This document shows positions 46,332 to 56,323 of a stretch of 64,000 nt of DNA, piece after piece (the stretch's first letter is position 1; each line of letters opens with the position of its first letter). Under the pieces are notes generated by a model, which had not been told where the DNA came from, did not search any database, and was given only the letters and a program-made list of their open reading frames with translations. Location: assembly GCF_029784135.1 (NCBI RefSeq), contig NC_073745.1, forward strand, positions 242,449,946-242,513,945, written 5' to 3'. The stretch is from Toxorhynchites rutilus septentrionalis (Eukaryota > Arthropoda > Insecta > Diptera > Culicidae). Made by a program: the position numbers and the translations under genes.

Positions 46332-48148
46332 TTTTTGGGGGGCCTAAATTAGGTATCTGAGTAAAAAATGCCAACAAAGAATAAACTTTCTCCGTACAAT
46401 TACCGGCACATGGTGGGGAGCACATCCAGAAGATCTTATAATGTTGTATAGAACAACTATTCTCTCAGTGATGGAGTATGGCAGTTTCTGTTTTCAATCA
46501 GCTGCCAAAACACACCTTATTAAACTCGAGCGAATTCAGTATCTTTGTCTCCGTATTGCGTTGGGATGTATGCCCTCAACGCATACCATGAGTCTCGAAG
46601 TTTTGGCAGGCGTACTCCCACTAAAAGATCGCTTCAATTTATTATCTCTTCGGTTCCTCATCCGGTGTAAGGTTATGAACCCATTGGTGATCGGAAATTT
46701 TGAACAGCTGATCGAGCTAAATTTTCAATCTGGGTTCATGAGTCCATATCATGAATTCATCTCCATGCAGGTTGATCCTTCTTCGCCGTGTTTGTTTTCC
46801 TGACTACATCAATTCCTCTGTGCATTTTGATCTGTCCATGAAGCAGGATATCCATGGAACATTAGATTATCTTCGATCGAGGATCGTTTCAACGATCTTC
46901 GATGCAAAGTATGGGGATATCAATTGTGATAATATGTACTTTACTGATGGGTCCTCTATGAATGAGCCCACAGGATTTGGAGTGTTCAACGAATTTTTTA
47001 GCACCTCCCACAGTCTTCAGAATCCTTGCTCAGTGTATATTGTTGAATTGGCAGCGATACACTGGGCGCTGGCCAGCGTCGCCTCACGACCTGTTGAACA
47101 CTATTACATAGTAACGGATAGTCTTAGCTCTGTCGAAGCTATCCGTTCAGTGAGGCCGGAAAAGCACTCGCCGTACTTCTTTGAGAGAATACGAGAAATT
47201 TTGAGTGCTTTATCCAGACGCTGTTATGGCATTACCTTTGTCTGGGTTCCTTCACATTGCTCCATTCCGGGTAATGAGAGGGCTGACTCATTAGCAAAGG
47301 TAGGTGCAATTGAAGGCGATAATTATCAGCGTCAAATCGCCTTCAATGAATTTTATTCTTTAGTCCGCAAAAATACCATAGTTAACTGGCAACGCAAATG
47401 GAACGAAGATGGATTTGGCCGGTGGATCCACTCGATTATCCCTAAGGTTAGCCTCAAAACATGGTTCAAAAGTCTGGACTTGAGTCGGGACTTTATTAGC
47501 ACCTTCTCCCGACTCATGTCCAATCACTGTTCGATAGACGCGCTACTCTTTCGTATTAATCTTGCCGACAACAATCTTTGTGTTTGTGGCCAAGGTTACC
47601 ACGACATCGAGCACGTTGTTTGGTCGTGCGAGCTGTATCTTGTCGCCAGATCGAATGTAGAAGACACCCTTCGGGCCCGAGGAAGGCTGCCCATGGTGCC
47701 GGTGAGAGACGTGTTGGCTCGGTTAGACCTTGATTACATGTCCCAAATATATGTATTCCTTAAAGCTATCGATCTTCGTGTGTGATTGTCCTTATACCCT
47801 TAGTTTTTCCTTTTCCTTTTCCTTTGTGAGAGATCGGATCCCTTCTTAAGAATAAGATGAAATGTAAATACATATTAGTTACAAGATAGGTTTAAGAATT
47901 GAGTGTGATGAGTGTGATTGAGAGTGTGAGTGAGATCATTGTCAACATATCCTCATATCCCCTCCTTTTCCTGAAGAAAATATGTCACCCTTCTAAACTC
48001 GAGTCGACCGCGAGTAATCGGTTTCCTATATTATTAACATTAGAATTAAGGAAAAATGTATATATACTAGTAACAATACAGTAAGGAGTTCGGCTCCTTT
48101 AAACTTATGTAACTGAGCCTGTAAAAATAAACGATTTGTATAAAAAAA
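46332..48148 (+). mobile_element. 5'-truncated I-clade LINE insertion
   Basis: The insertion is bounded by the direct repeat ATGATAATTTT (46321-46331 and 48149-48159) and ends in an A-run after CTGTAAAAATAAACG. Only the 3' end of ORF2 and the 3' UTR were copied. The architecture matches I-clade elements of the MosquI type described from Aedes. Confidence 0.92.
46355..47785 (+). pseudogene. I-clade ORF2 C-terminus: RT thumb and RNase H
   Basis: The first frame gives INFLRTITGTWWGAHPEDL, MLYRTTILSVMEYGSFCFQS and LERIQYLCLRIALG, the end of the reverse transcriptase. One frameshift near 46790 moves into the second frame, which runs 344 codons without a stop. That part holds a complete RNase H domain: MYFTDGSSMNE, YIVELAAIHWAL, YIVTDSLSSVEA and WVPSHCSIPGNERADS supply the acidic residues and the His. 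A C-terminal CVCGQGYHDIEHVVWSC zinc-knuckle-like motif follows. Apart from truncation and one frameshift it is well kept. Confidence 0.9.
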
Positions 48149-48159
48149 ATGATAATTTT

Positions 48160-48402
48160 ATTCCAATAATTGTAAAATAAAATGTCCGAAATTTGAATCG
48201 AACTTTTTCCCTACGATTCATATTTCGGACAGTTGAAATTGCTGATATTACAATGTGTGCTTTCAGGCTTATTATGGATGTGAAGCGTAGATTCATATAA
48301 CGCTCCAAAATATTTTGAAATCTTTTATAACTGATATACATCTTTTTCAACAGATATGAGGGAAGCTGAATAATTAATAAGTTAGTGGACAATGTGCAAC
48401 AG
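48160..48402. other. Spacer with a small palindrome
   Basis: TGTCCGAAATTTGAATCG (48183-48200) is inverted as CGATTCATATTTCGGACA (48214-48231). Related CCGAAATTYGAAT motifs occur at 53830-53866. This may be a minimal foldback repeat. Confidence 0.5.
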
Positions 48403-48833
48403 ATCGGTCGTGAGCTCAAAACTCAGGGCCCTCATTGACCATCTTTGTGTTATTACAGAATAACTACATCCACGCAACAATCATCAGCGATGAAGATCGA
48501 TCCACGGTCGAAATAAGATCGATTCATCCATACAACTACTTTGCTCTGCAGAAAACATCTGGCTGCTGTTCTATTAATAGCATAACAATGATCATATCAA
48601 CTCTTTCCGCTGTCCGGTGTTCTAACTGGATAATGGAAGAACAGAAGGAACGCCTAAATTGATTACTCTGTAAGGTACCATATGGTATAGAAGGAATACT
48701 CTTGCGACGAAAAATGGCAACTGTGTAATATGCTATTTATATGATGAGCATGTGACATATACACGATTGAAATTTGACTCTGTTACGGTTTTAATGCTAA
48801 TGAGCCTAAAATAAACAAATGAGATGAAAAAAA
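48403..48833 (+). repeat. Poly(A)-tailed retroposon, copy 2
   Basis: Same family as 3831-4262, about 90 percent similar by eye over the first 200 bases. It is flanked by GTGCAACAG (48394-48402 and 48834-48842) and ends in GAGATGAAAAAAA. Its 5' end extends about 14 bases further than copy 1, which fits variable 5' truncation. Confidence 0.8.
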
Positions 48834-49245
48834 GTGCAACAGGATGAACTTCTAACAGAAGAAACGTTGAACCCTCCCTGTGTTGCCGACAACTATGTCC
48901 TGACAACTCATCATGGTAAAAGTAAGCCTCACGTTACTCCTGCAGTGGCCAAGTCATGAGATATGTTGTATAAAAATCACGCGAAAAAGTTGATTGAAAT
49001 GACGACCTGAGGAAGGAAAAGATAAACTTAGATGAAACGGGAGAAAAATGAAATCCAAACATCAGCTAAGTTAAGAAAGCAGGAAGAAGGATGAAGCTGG
49101 AAGAAATACTTGAAGAACTGAAAAAGGGGAAAAACCTGCAAATTCAAAAATTAGGAAAGCGAAAAAGGGTACGAAAGGATAGTGACAAAATAGATGAGAC
49201 TCCGTGAGCAACTTTGAATTATTTCATTATTTTGAACAACAAATA
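48834..49245. other. Unassigned DNA
   Basis: Purine-rich sequence with no recognised gene or repeat. Confidence 0.35.
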
Positions 49246-49499
49246 CAGTAACGACTCGATTATATCACTGGGCGTTTTCATCACGTCTCGTTTTTATCAC
49301 TTTCAAATTTATCACTGAAAACGTTTCGCTTTTATCACGTTTTTCGAACAAAAAATTAAATTTGAGCAGAAAAAATCTTGAGCATTCATTCGCCTATTGT
49401 GATTAATCGTATTCATGGAAAAATTCTTACTGTTGGATTTGTAGCGTATAATACACATTTCTTTGAAAGCTTGAAGGCATATTATTTTCATAAGAATTA

Positions 49500-49930
49500 C
49501 AGGGAAGCTTCGATATAACGTACCCTCGTTATAACATACCCTCGATATAACGTCACTCGATATAACGTACACATTTCCAAAGTGTAAAGGAAATTTTTTT
49601 CAATATTTTTTTTCTGATAGAACAATGAATCATCTGTATTGTGATGCTAAAACAAGTTTTGTACCTTCAATCAATCATGAAATACAGCTGGTTTTGTTAT
49701 TCCGGATTATAAATGAATTAATCGTTAATCAACATTACGAAGGGAAACATCATGAGAAAGGCTGGCTTCGTCTTCTGATTAAAGTTATTCATTAACTTTA
49801 CTAAAACAGCAACACAATAATGTATTATAGACTACGTTTGTGAGTACTTTATTATGCTTCGATATAACGTACAATTCGATACAACGTACAATTTTGAAAG
49901 TGAAATGTACGTTATATCGAAGTTTACCTG
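49500..49930. mobile_element. MITE with CTTCGATATAACG termini
   Basis: Inverted ends CAGGGAAGCTTCGATATAAC and CAGGTAAACTTCGATATAAC are flanked by TA (49498-49499 and 49931-49932). Extra copies of the CGATATAACGTAC motif lie inside both ends, in three or more tandem positions. It is probably mobilised by a Tc1/mariner/pogo-type enzyme. It has no coding region. Confidence 0.85.
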
Positions 49931-50159
49931 TAATAACTTTGAATAATTTTGAGCAACTTTCTTTTTGATTGTGTGGACTGAGATGCGCGATGTATTGCGT
50001 TTCCTAGTTTGAGGTCTACCATGATAGTCGTAAAGTATATTATATAATTAATTGTTGAAATTCCTTTTCGAGATAGTCGGTAATGGTTTTTTTTGTAATA
50101 TATTTATTCTTGTGTAGTGACAACTAGGCGATATAAGCTAATAAAAAAAATACAAGTTA

Positions 50160-50285
50160 CAAATCGCTCAACAATTCGGTATACACCGTACGACAATCAC
50201 AAGAGTGCTAAGCGAGAAGGACTAATTTGTGAAACTGTACTTTTTGAAATCATCGTTCACCTCAAGAAAAATTAAACATGCTGCT
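50160..50285 (+). pseudogene. pogo-like transposase, DNA-binding fragment
   Basis: QIAQQFGIHRTTITRVLSEK matches the helix-turn-helix of pogo/CENP-B-type proteins. A stop after KD and the Tc3-like insertion downstream interrupt the gene. Confidence 0.6.
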
Positions 50286-50377
50286 GAAGGTAGAATTGTT
50301 TTGATGTTTAAATCGATTGATGGTAAATATTCTATATTTACTTTAAGGGAAAATACACCAAGCTGAAAAGGGATGTA

Positions 50378-51931
50378 CACTCTGTCCAACTTCTATAAGA
50401 CCAGGTGATGATCTTGCTGCTCTATGTCATTGTAAACAAACAATGATTCAATTTGTATTCTAGTGTGTAAGTATTGGTAATTACCATACACTGCATGATT
50501 TTCATATGTGTGTATGCAAGCGCTGAGCGTAAACGAATGTTTTCGTATTTTTCAACTGTCAAGTTTCTAGAAGTCCAGTTACATTTTCCGTTGTTGTAGT
50601 TGATCAATCAATCTTGAAAATGCCGAAGGGAAAAGTGCTCACGGAGAGAAAAGAAAGACAAATCGATGCATTTCACCAAGAAAATGTTGATATCAGAGAA
50701 ATTGCTCGTCGTATTGGGCGATCCCATCCAGTAGTGCTCAATTATTTGGCAAATTCTCAAGGATACGGTAAGAAGGAAAGAGGTCCACGTAAATCGAAGC
50801 TTTCGGACCAGGATAAGCGGGAAATAGTTAGTGCAGCTTCGAATATCTCAAAATCGCTTATGCAAATAAAGCAATGTTTCAACTTATCTACTACTCGGGT
50901 GAAATTCGTCAAATTTTGGTAAAAAATCCTCACATAAGGTTTAAAAGGTTAAAGCTCCTCATCCTACACCATCTCACATCGAAAGACGTCTGAGTTTTGC
51001 CAAAGCTCACATGAATCGACAGTGGTTTATGGTATGTTGTGACAAAAAATGTTTATAAAAAAATACATTTTGCTATATACCATAACGAAAAGTTCTTTAA
51101 TGATTGAATGTAGGCTATCTTCACTGACGGGAAAAAGTTCAATTTGGATGCTCTTCATGGTTTCAACGGGTAATGGAATGATTTACGGAAAAGGAACAGT
51201 ATTTTTCAACCCTGAATTTTGGTGGATGCTCGTGAATGGTCCGGGCGGGATTCTGTGCAACCGGAAAGCTCAAGATAGCTTTCACATCATTCAAGGATTA
51301 CACATATGTTCTGGTATCTTCTCTCCTACCGTTTTTGCGTGGATATCGTCACAAAAAAATCACATTCTAGCAAAACAATGCTACTATTCATACCAGCAAG
51401 TAAACTAAGCAATGGAATAAGGGCCAAAAACTTTTTTTTTGGACTGGCCGGCTCGCTCTCCAGACTTGAATCCTGTTCAAAATCTTTGGGGGGTTTCCTT
51501 GTACGCAGAATCTACACTGAGGGAAAACGGTACACCACGATTTAAGAGCTCAAGGTCGCAATTTCCGAAAAAAGGGAAAATTTCGAGAAATCCGTTCAGC
51601 AGAATTTGGTAAACAGTATAACAACACGAAATTTCAAAATAATTAGTCGAAATGGCAAGGATGCCAATTACTGACATGTAAATCAGCCGATCGTTTTGAA
51701 TTTTTCATTGATAATACTTATGAATGTTTAAGTGGTCTCTAGAAACTGGACAGCTGAAATTATCATATTTAGGCACAATAAATGAACAAACAACTCTTTT
51801 GAACGAAATTGACGTTAAATATACTTTATTTTAAGCATTCAACAATGTATGAATGTATCTTGTTGAAATTCTAACTGTTTGTGTTGCAACGAAATAGAAT
51901 CAGGGTGGTTTTATAGAAGTTGGACAGAGTG
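50378..51931 (+). mobile_element. Tc3-like element nested in the pogo relic
   Basis: Inverted ends CACTCTGTCCAACTTCTATA are flanked by TA (50376-50377 and 51932-51933). The element is 1554 bp, a full-length size for this group, with a decayed transposase inside. Confidence 0.9.
50620..51560 (+). pseudogene. Tc3-like transposase pseudogene
   Basis: The start is MPKGKVLTERKERQIDAFHQ, with a bipartite helix-turn-helix (DIREIARRIGRSHPVVLNYL; KRGPRKSKLS type linker). After a frame change it reads SHIERRLSFAKAHMNRQW, then the catalytic IFTDGKKFNLDALHGF. An FGGGSVMVW-equivalent and the C-terminal WPARSPDLNPVQNLWGVSLY follow. The last catalytic residue is Gln (NPVQ) where Tc1/Tc3 enzymes have Glu (NPIE). 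About 50 extra AT-rich bases separate HMNRQW from IFTD near 51030-51110. Several stops make it inactive. Confidence 0.85.
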
Positions 51932-51984
51932 TATACAGCTGTGGTGGTTGATAATATTTACGTCGTTTGAGTTAAGGGATTCTT

Positions 51985-52145
51985 GTCTTAATTTTGAAGT
52001 TTGTGCAATGAATAATTTCAAAGAACAATTTGTAAAGACTTATGATCCAACCGTTGACCAGGTATATAATTGCAACGAATCTATCTTATTTTTCAAAATG
52101 AATTTTAGATAAACATTTGATCATTTGGAGGAAAAAAGGCGTCAC
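51985..52145 (+). pseudogene. pogo-like transposase, first catalytic region
   Basis: FKEQFVKTYDPTVDQVYNCN then ESILFFKMNF aligns with the YNADETGLFWK box of pogo/Tigger/jerky proteins. The catalytic Asp is replaced by Asn. A stop follows directly. Downstream, 52989-53228 (a frame with acidic SEKDEDTDVEKYEYEEKKRR tail) may be the C-terminus of the same protein. Confidence 0.6.
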
Positions 52146-53612
52146 TTGAATCCAGAGATCGAAATGCTCGCCGATTTGAGACGAAAAACATCCGTTTTCA
52201 CCCACGGGGAAAAATAGCCGAGAATATAGGAGGCGAGAGAATGTTATACGCTCACTTCGATTCTCGCGAGAAATTCAATGCCGATTTTTATTTTTCATCG
52301 AGTTATGATTGCCGAAAAATGTTTTCGTTTTCAGTGACTCCTTGATGCCGATAATGGTTTTTCACTTCTTCAGTACAGCTGAAAACATGCGGCAATATTG
52401 GGTTTCATCGTGAAGTGAACATGAGATGGATTTATATTTGTACAATTCAGACGCTGCCCAAATGCAGATCGTTTGGACGCTGTCCTAACAGACTAACATT
52501 GGTGAAGTTAGCTTTGATTTTTCGGTCCATATTTTCAGTACCAAATGAGAGACGAAAAAGCATTCTCGTTGAGCTTCCGAGATAGAGATTTTCCACTTTT
52601 CTTTCTCTCTGAAAAAGAATTTTCGGTGAAAAGGAAGAGACGAAAATATCAACAATACACGGTTCATCGAAAACTAGATTGATTGACTGAATATTTATCG
52701 CGCAGCCGAGCGAGAATTTCGATCTCTGCTTGAATCAAAGCTGACAAAAACCGGATAATTTTCCGATTACAGATTGTCCAACGCAAACAGAATGATGAAT
52801 CAGGGACTAATTCGAAACATAAAAGTAATATATCGAGAAAAATTAGAAATGTCAATCAGGTTAAACTCAGAAATACTGACGAAGGCACTGAAAAAATAGC
52901 AATGAAAGATATAGCTATTTGAATATTGGCAGCACGTCAGCCACAATCACCTAATCTTGGACGCAATTTGATGTGGTCCTAAACAAATATGTATTTGGTT
53001 GATGAAGAGAGAATTTCTGTATCCACCTTATTTATGATTTCTGACCCTGGTAATCGAATAGTGGTATCGGACCTCGAAGATGGAAGTATATTTCACACAC
53101 AACTTTCTGATAGCCAAATTATCGGTAGAGTGATTCATCCATCAGAAAAGGATGAAGATACCGATGTTGAGAAATATGAATATGAAGAAAAAAAAAGAAG
53201 AATAGTTGCATTTATCAACCGTAAATAGCCGCTCTGAAGAACAGAATGCAATTCATACAAAACTTCAATTAAAAATTTGAATATTATGATAGAATGGGAA
53301 AATCAAAATAACTTAAACTGGGCTACAATGTCTTTCACACAATGTCTTCGAGAAAACAAGAGAAATTGCTATGACAAAAGTACATTTCGTTGTATCATGT
53401 TATACTGTGTTGTTTTACGTTTCCATGTGATAAATATTGTAGTAATTTTTTTACTATTAATTTTTCATGTTGCACGGAGAGTAATGTTTAAATCATACAT
53501 ATTGGAGGGAAAAAAGTTTTTTTGTTCAATAAAAATATGTGTTTCGAATGTATATCGTTTCCATTTTATCAATCGAATTTTTTTTGAGCGTGATATAATC
53601 GAGACGTCACTG

Positions 53613-53871
53613 TAACTTGAATTAAATATATAATTATCATTGAAGCAATATAACCCTTATGGTATTTTAAACCATGAAGCTACAGTAACATCAATAAACG
53701 ACAAGCATTTTGGGGGAAAATAGGGGAAGAGTCGTTGTTGTTCTCGCATTTTTGACCTTTTTATTGCATTAGTAATTGTATAGAAATATAAATTGAGCTC
53801 AAAACCACAAGAAACCGATATGCAAACAGAGTGTCCGAAATTCGAATACACTCTGTCCGAAATTTGATTTT
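53613..53871. other. Spacer with CCGAAATTYGA motifs
   Basis: Two GTCCGAAATT motifs lie at 53832 and 53855, just before the next element. No gene is seen. Confidence 0.4.
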
Positions 53872-55442
53872 GACGTGGGACTACGTCTAACCGGAGAATA
53901 TGGGGGGTAAAATGAAAACCTAAACACAGAACATGCAGGAAAAAATGAAAGATTCCGAATGCTTATAACTCGAACATTTCTTACTGTATCGGAAAGATGT
54001 TTGCATCAATTGATAGGGAATATTTCTACGCATCTATCGCAATTAACACAATGTTATTTTTCATTAGATAAACAATTGAATAACTGTAAAATGTTAGCGT
54101 TATCTAAACGCCATAACTGCCTCGTTTTGATTGGCCCGATTTACGGTTTCCCCAACACAGCCATCATAATCAAGCAGCCTTGGGGAAATCGGCATTGCAA
54201 ATACATAGAGGTATGGGGACTTTTGTTCTCACCGAAATGTGTTCCCTAACATAGACTTCAAAACCAAGCAGTGTTGGAGAAATCGGCATTGCAAATACAT
54301 GAAAGTCGGGGGTATTTTTGATCCGACTGAAATGTGTTTCTCTAACACAGACTTCTGATCCATGAAGCGTGGGGAAATTGGCATTTCAAATACATGCAAG
54401 TCGGGTGTTTCTCCAACACAGACTTCAAAACCAAGGTGTCTGGGGAAATGGGCTTTGCAAATAAATGCAAACTGCGAGTACTTTTGTACTCGCTTGTCTT
54501 TGTGCGAACTAGAATATTGTTGATTCATGCAAGGCGAGGGTACTTCTGCACCCGTATGTTTTTTTTTGCACTCCGAAAAGTGTTTTCCTAACACGGATTA
54601 CAAAAGTGGGTTATATCTATGGTATAACCGCAATGGGGACGTATGACTATCGTTGATTTAGTGATCATTTGTTTGAAGTTGAATCTGAATTCATTCTGAA
54701 TGAATGAATAAATGAATATTTGGGGGACTTCGAAAACGAGAGCGTTGCGTTGGAGGTACAAGGTTTTATGCATCTAATATTGGATACGAAAATGTCCTAC
54801 TGATGGAGAAGAATAATCTTCAGAAGCTTTCCTGCTAATTGCACTTGATTGAAAAATTACAGAACTAAATGTATTTGGTCGCAGTATTATATGTATAGAA
54901 AACATTACAAAAGCGGGTACGAACACAACGCTTTGGCTCGGTTATTCAAGATTGTATTGAAGGATATGCCTTCATTTCTTCTGCTCACTGAATCTCTACG
55001 AATGCCATTTGATGATTAGGCAAAATGTTGATAACCATTTGCTGCGATAACGCCTATTAATTAAACAATATGCGTTCGACGTACATGTCAAAATCGAAAC
55101 TGAGTGTCTGAAGTTCATCAAATCAGGCAAATTCGCGGTTCGAGAAGTACGTACACTTGAGAGATGTAAACTTCAGAGGGAAATGTAAAATAAAATAATC
55201 GTTTGATAATTCTTCCGTTCACATATTTTGTCCAAATATACAGCAAACGTAAAAGGACTGTAATTAAATTTATTTGTAATGAAGAACATAATCTATCACA
55301 ATGCATGAAACATGGCATTTATTCAATCTCTTTACTCACAAAGCAAATATATTGAATTCAATTGAATTCGGAAATTGTTTCAAGCTAAGCTAAGGCAGTC
55401 CCACGTAAACCTTGCGGTTATATCATAGATATAATCCACCCA
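53872..55442. mobile_element. T-run element copy iv
   Basis: The A-end GACGTGGGACTACGTC follows TTTT (53868-53871). The first 200 bases match copies i and v. The B-end, inverted, reads GGATTATATCTATGATATAA, then CCGCAAGG and TTTACGTGGGACTGCC, and lies against a T-run (55443-55452). Inside are four to five diverged 95-bp units like those of copy v (54150-54600). A 313-bp piece of a ii/iii-type relative follows (54600-54912). Confidence 0.78.
54600..54912. repeat. Fragment of a ii/iii-type T-run element inside copy iv
   Basis: From GTGGGTTATATCTATGG to GAAAACATTACAA this is nearly identical to the first 313 bases of copy iii (56796-57096). It is flanked by ATTACAAAAG on both sides. That may be a target duplication, a microhomology-mediated deletion of a larger nested insertion, or recombination between relatives. 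Confidence 0.7.
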
Positions 55443-55459
55443 TTTTTTTTTTATAAATA

Positions 55460-55672
55460 CAGGTCGGACTCGATTATATATAATCTCAATTTCACTTTCA
55501 CGTTAATTTTCGAATCCAATGCATAATCGAATCACAAAAAAGCTATTTTTCTATTAATGTTTGACATTCATACATTATTGAAAAAAATGTTTTCTTGAGA
55601 TTCGATTATGTATAGGATTTGAAAATAATTGTCGAAAAAAATGGTCGACTATATATAATCGAGTCCGACCTG
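55460..55672. mobile_element. MITE with CAGGTCGGACTCGATT termini
   Basis: Inverted ends CAGGTCGGACTCGATTATAT are flanked by TA at 55458-55459 and 55673-55674. The 213-bp element has no coding region. The CTCGATTATAT core resembles the ends of the pogo-like element at 49246-53612. Its right TA is also the left TA of the next element. Confidence 0.85.
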
Positions 55673-55674
55673 TA

Positions 55675-56139
55675 CAGGGTCTTTCAGATTAAACGCTCAC
55701 GCAACAAATTTTAATAACTTCTACAAAAGTGAACCGATTTTTATTTTTTAAAAACGAAAATAAAGCTTATTTTAGGACATTTTCAATGTTACCACCCCTT
55801 TTTTCGATAACGCGTCATGTACAATTCTAACATTCCGACTTCGATGCTGTTGAAGATCCGAGTTATTTCTTCTTTAAGTTCCTCCAAATTTTGTGGCTTA
55901 TTAGCATGACAACGGTCCTTCACGTACCTCCAGAGGAAGTAATCGACGACGAGAATTGTTGAAATTCTTACCATAAGAGAACAAAGTTTCATTGAGTCTT
56001 CGGTTCTTTTAAATTGTACATCTTGACACTAAAAACCGTCCGATCAGACTGAACGGGTGGTACCATCGACTGAGCGAAAAAATATTTTTACAATTTTATT
56101 CGATTTTTTTTGCGTGAGCGTTTAATCTGAAAGACCCTG
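55675..56139 (-). mobile_element. DD41D-like mariner deletion derivative
   Basis: Inverted ends CAGGGTCTTTCAGATTAAAC continuing GCTCACGCAA are flanked by TA (55673-55674 and 56140-56141). The minus strand retains only the transposase C-terminus: VDYFLWRYVKDRCHANKPQN then LEELKEEITRIFNSIEVGML. This is the region just after the last catalytic Asp (VDYFLW). At 465 bp it is a MITE-like internal deletion of a larger element. Confidence 0.88.
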
Positions 56140-56323
56140 TAGTTTCCGAAGTCTGATTCTTATTCGCTTCAAATAATAAAAAACTTTTTATTCGTTTATT
56201 TTATAAGTTTTCAAAATAGGTACAAATAGTAGTAGCTTAAGAGTATATTGAACTAATTCATAAAAAATATAAACCAAATAATAACTGTGCATAAAGAACT
56301 GTTTTTTGCATTAAATGTCTTAA

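Larger units (their letters stand above)
49246..53612 (+). mobile_element. pogo-like element, 4.4 kb, with nested insertions
   Basis: The ends CAGTAACGACTCGATTATAT and, inverted, CAGTGACGTCTCGATTATAT continue into CAC. They are flanked by TA (49244-49245 and 53613-53614), the pogo/Tigger pattern. Pogo-type transposase fragments lie inside on the plus strand: IAQQFGIHRTTITRVLSEKD at 50163-50222 (CENP-B-like helix-turn-helix) and DQVYNCNESILFFK near 52060. A MITE (49500-49930) and a Tc3-like element (50378-51931) are nested in it, so this is the oldest of the three. Confidence 0.78.

Noticed and set aside
48403..48833. Coding gene with an intron acceptor (GTTATTACAG)
   Set aside because: The same sequence lies elsewhere as a poly(A)-tailed copy with target duplications, so it is a retroposed repeat, not a single-copy gene.
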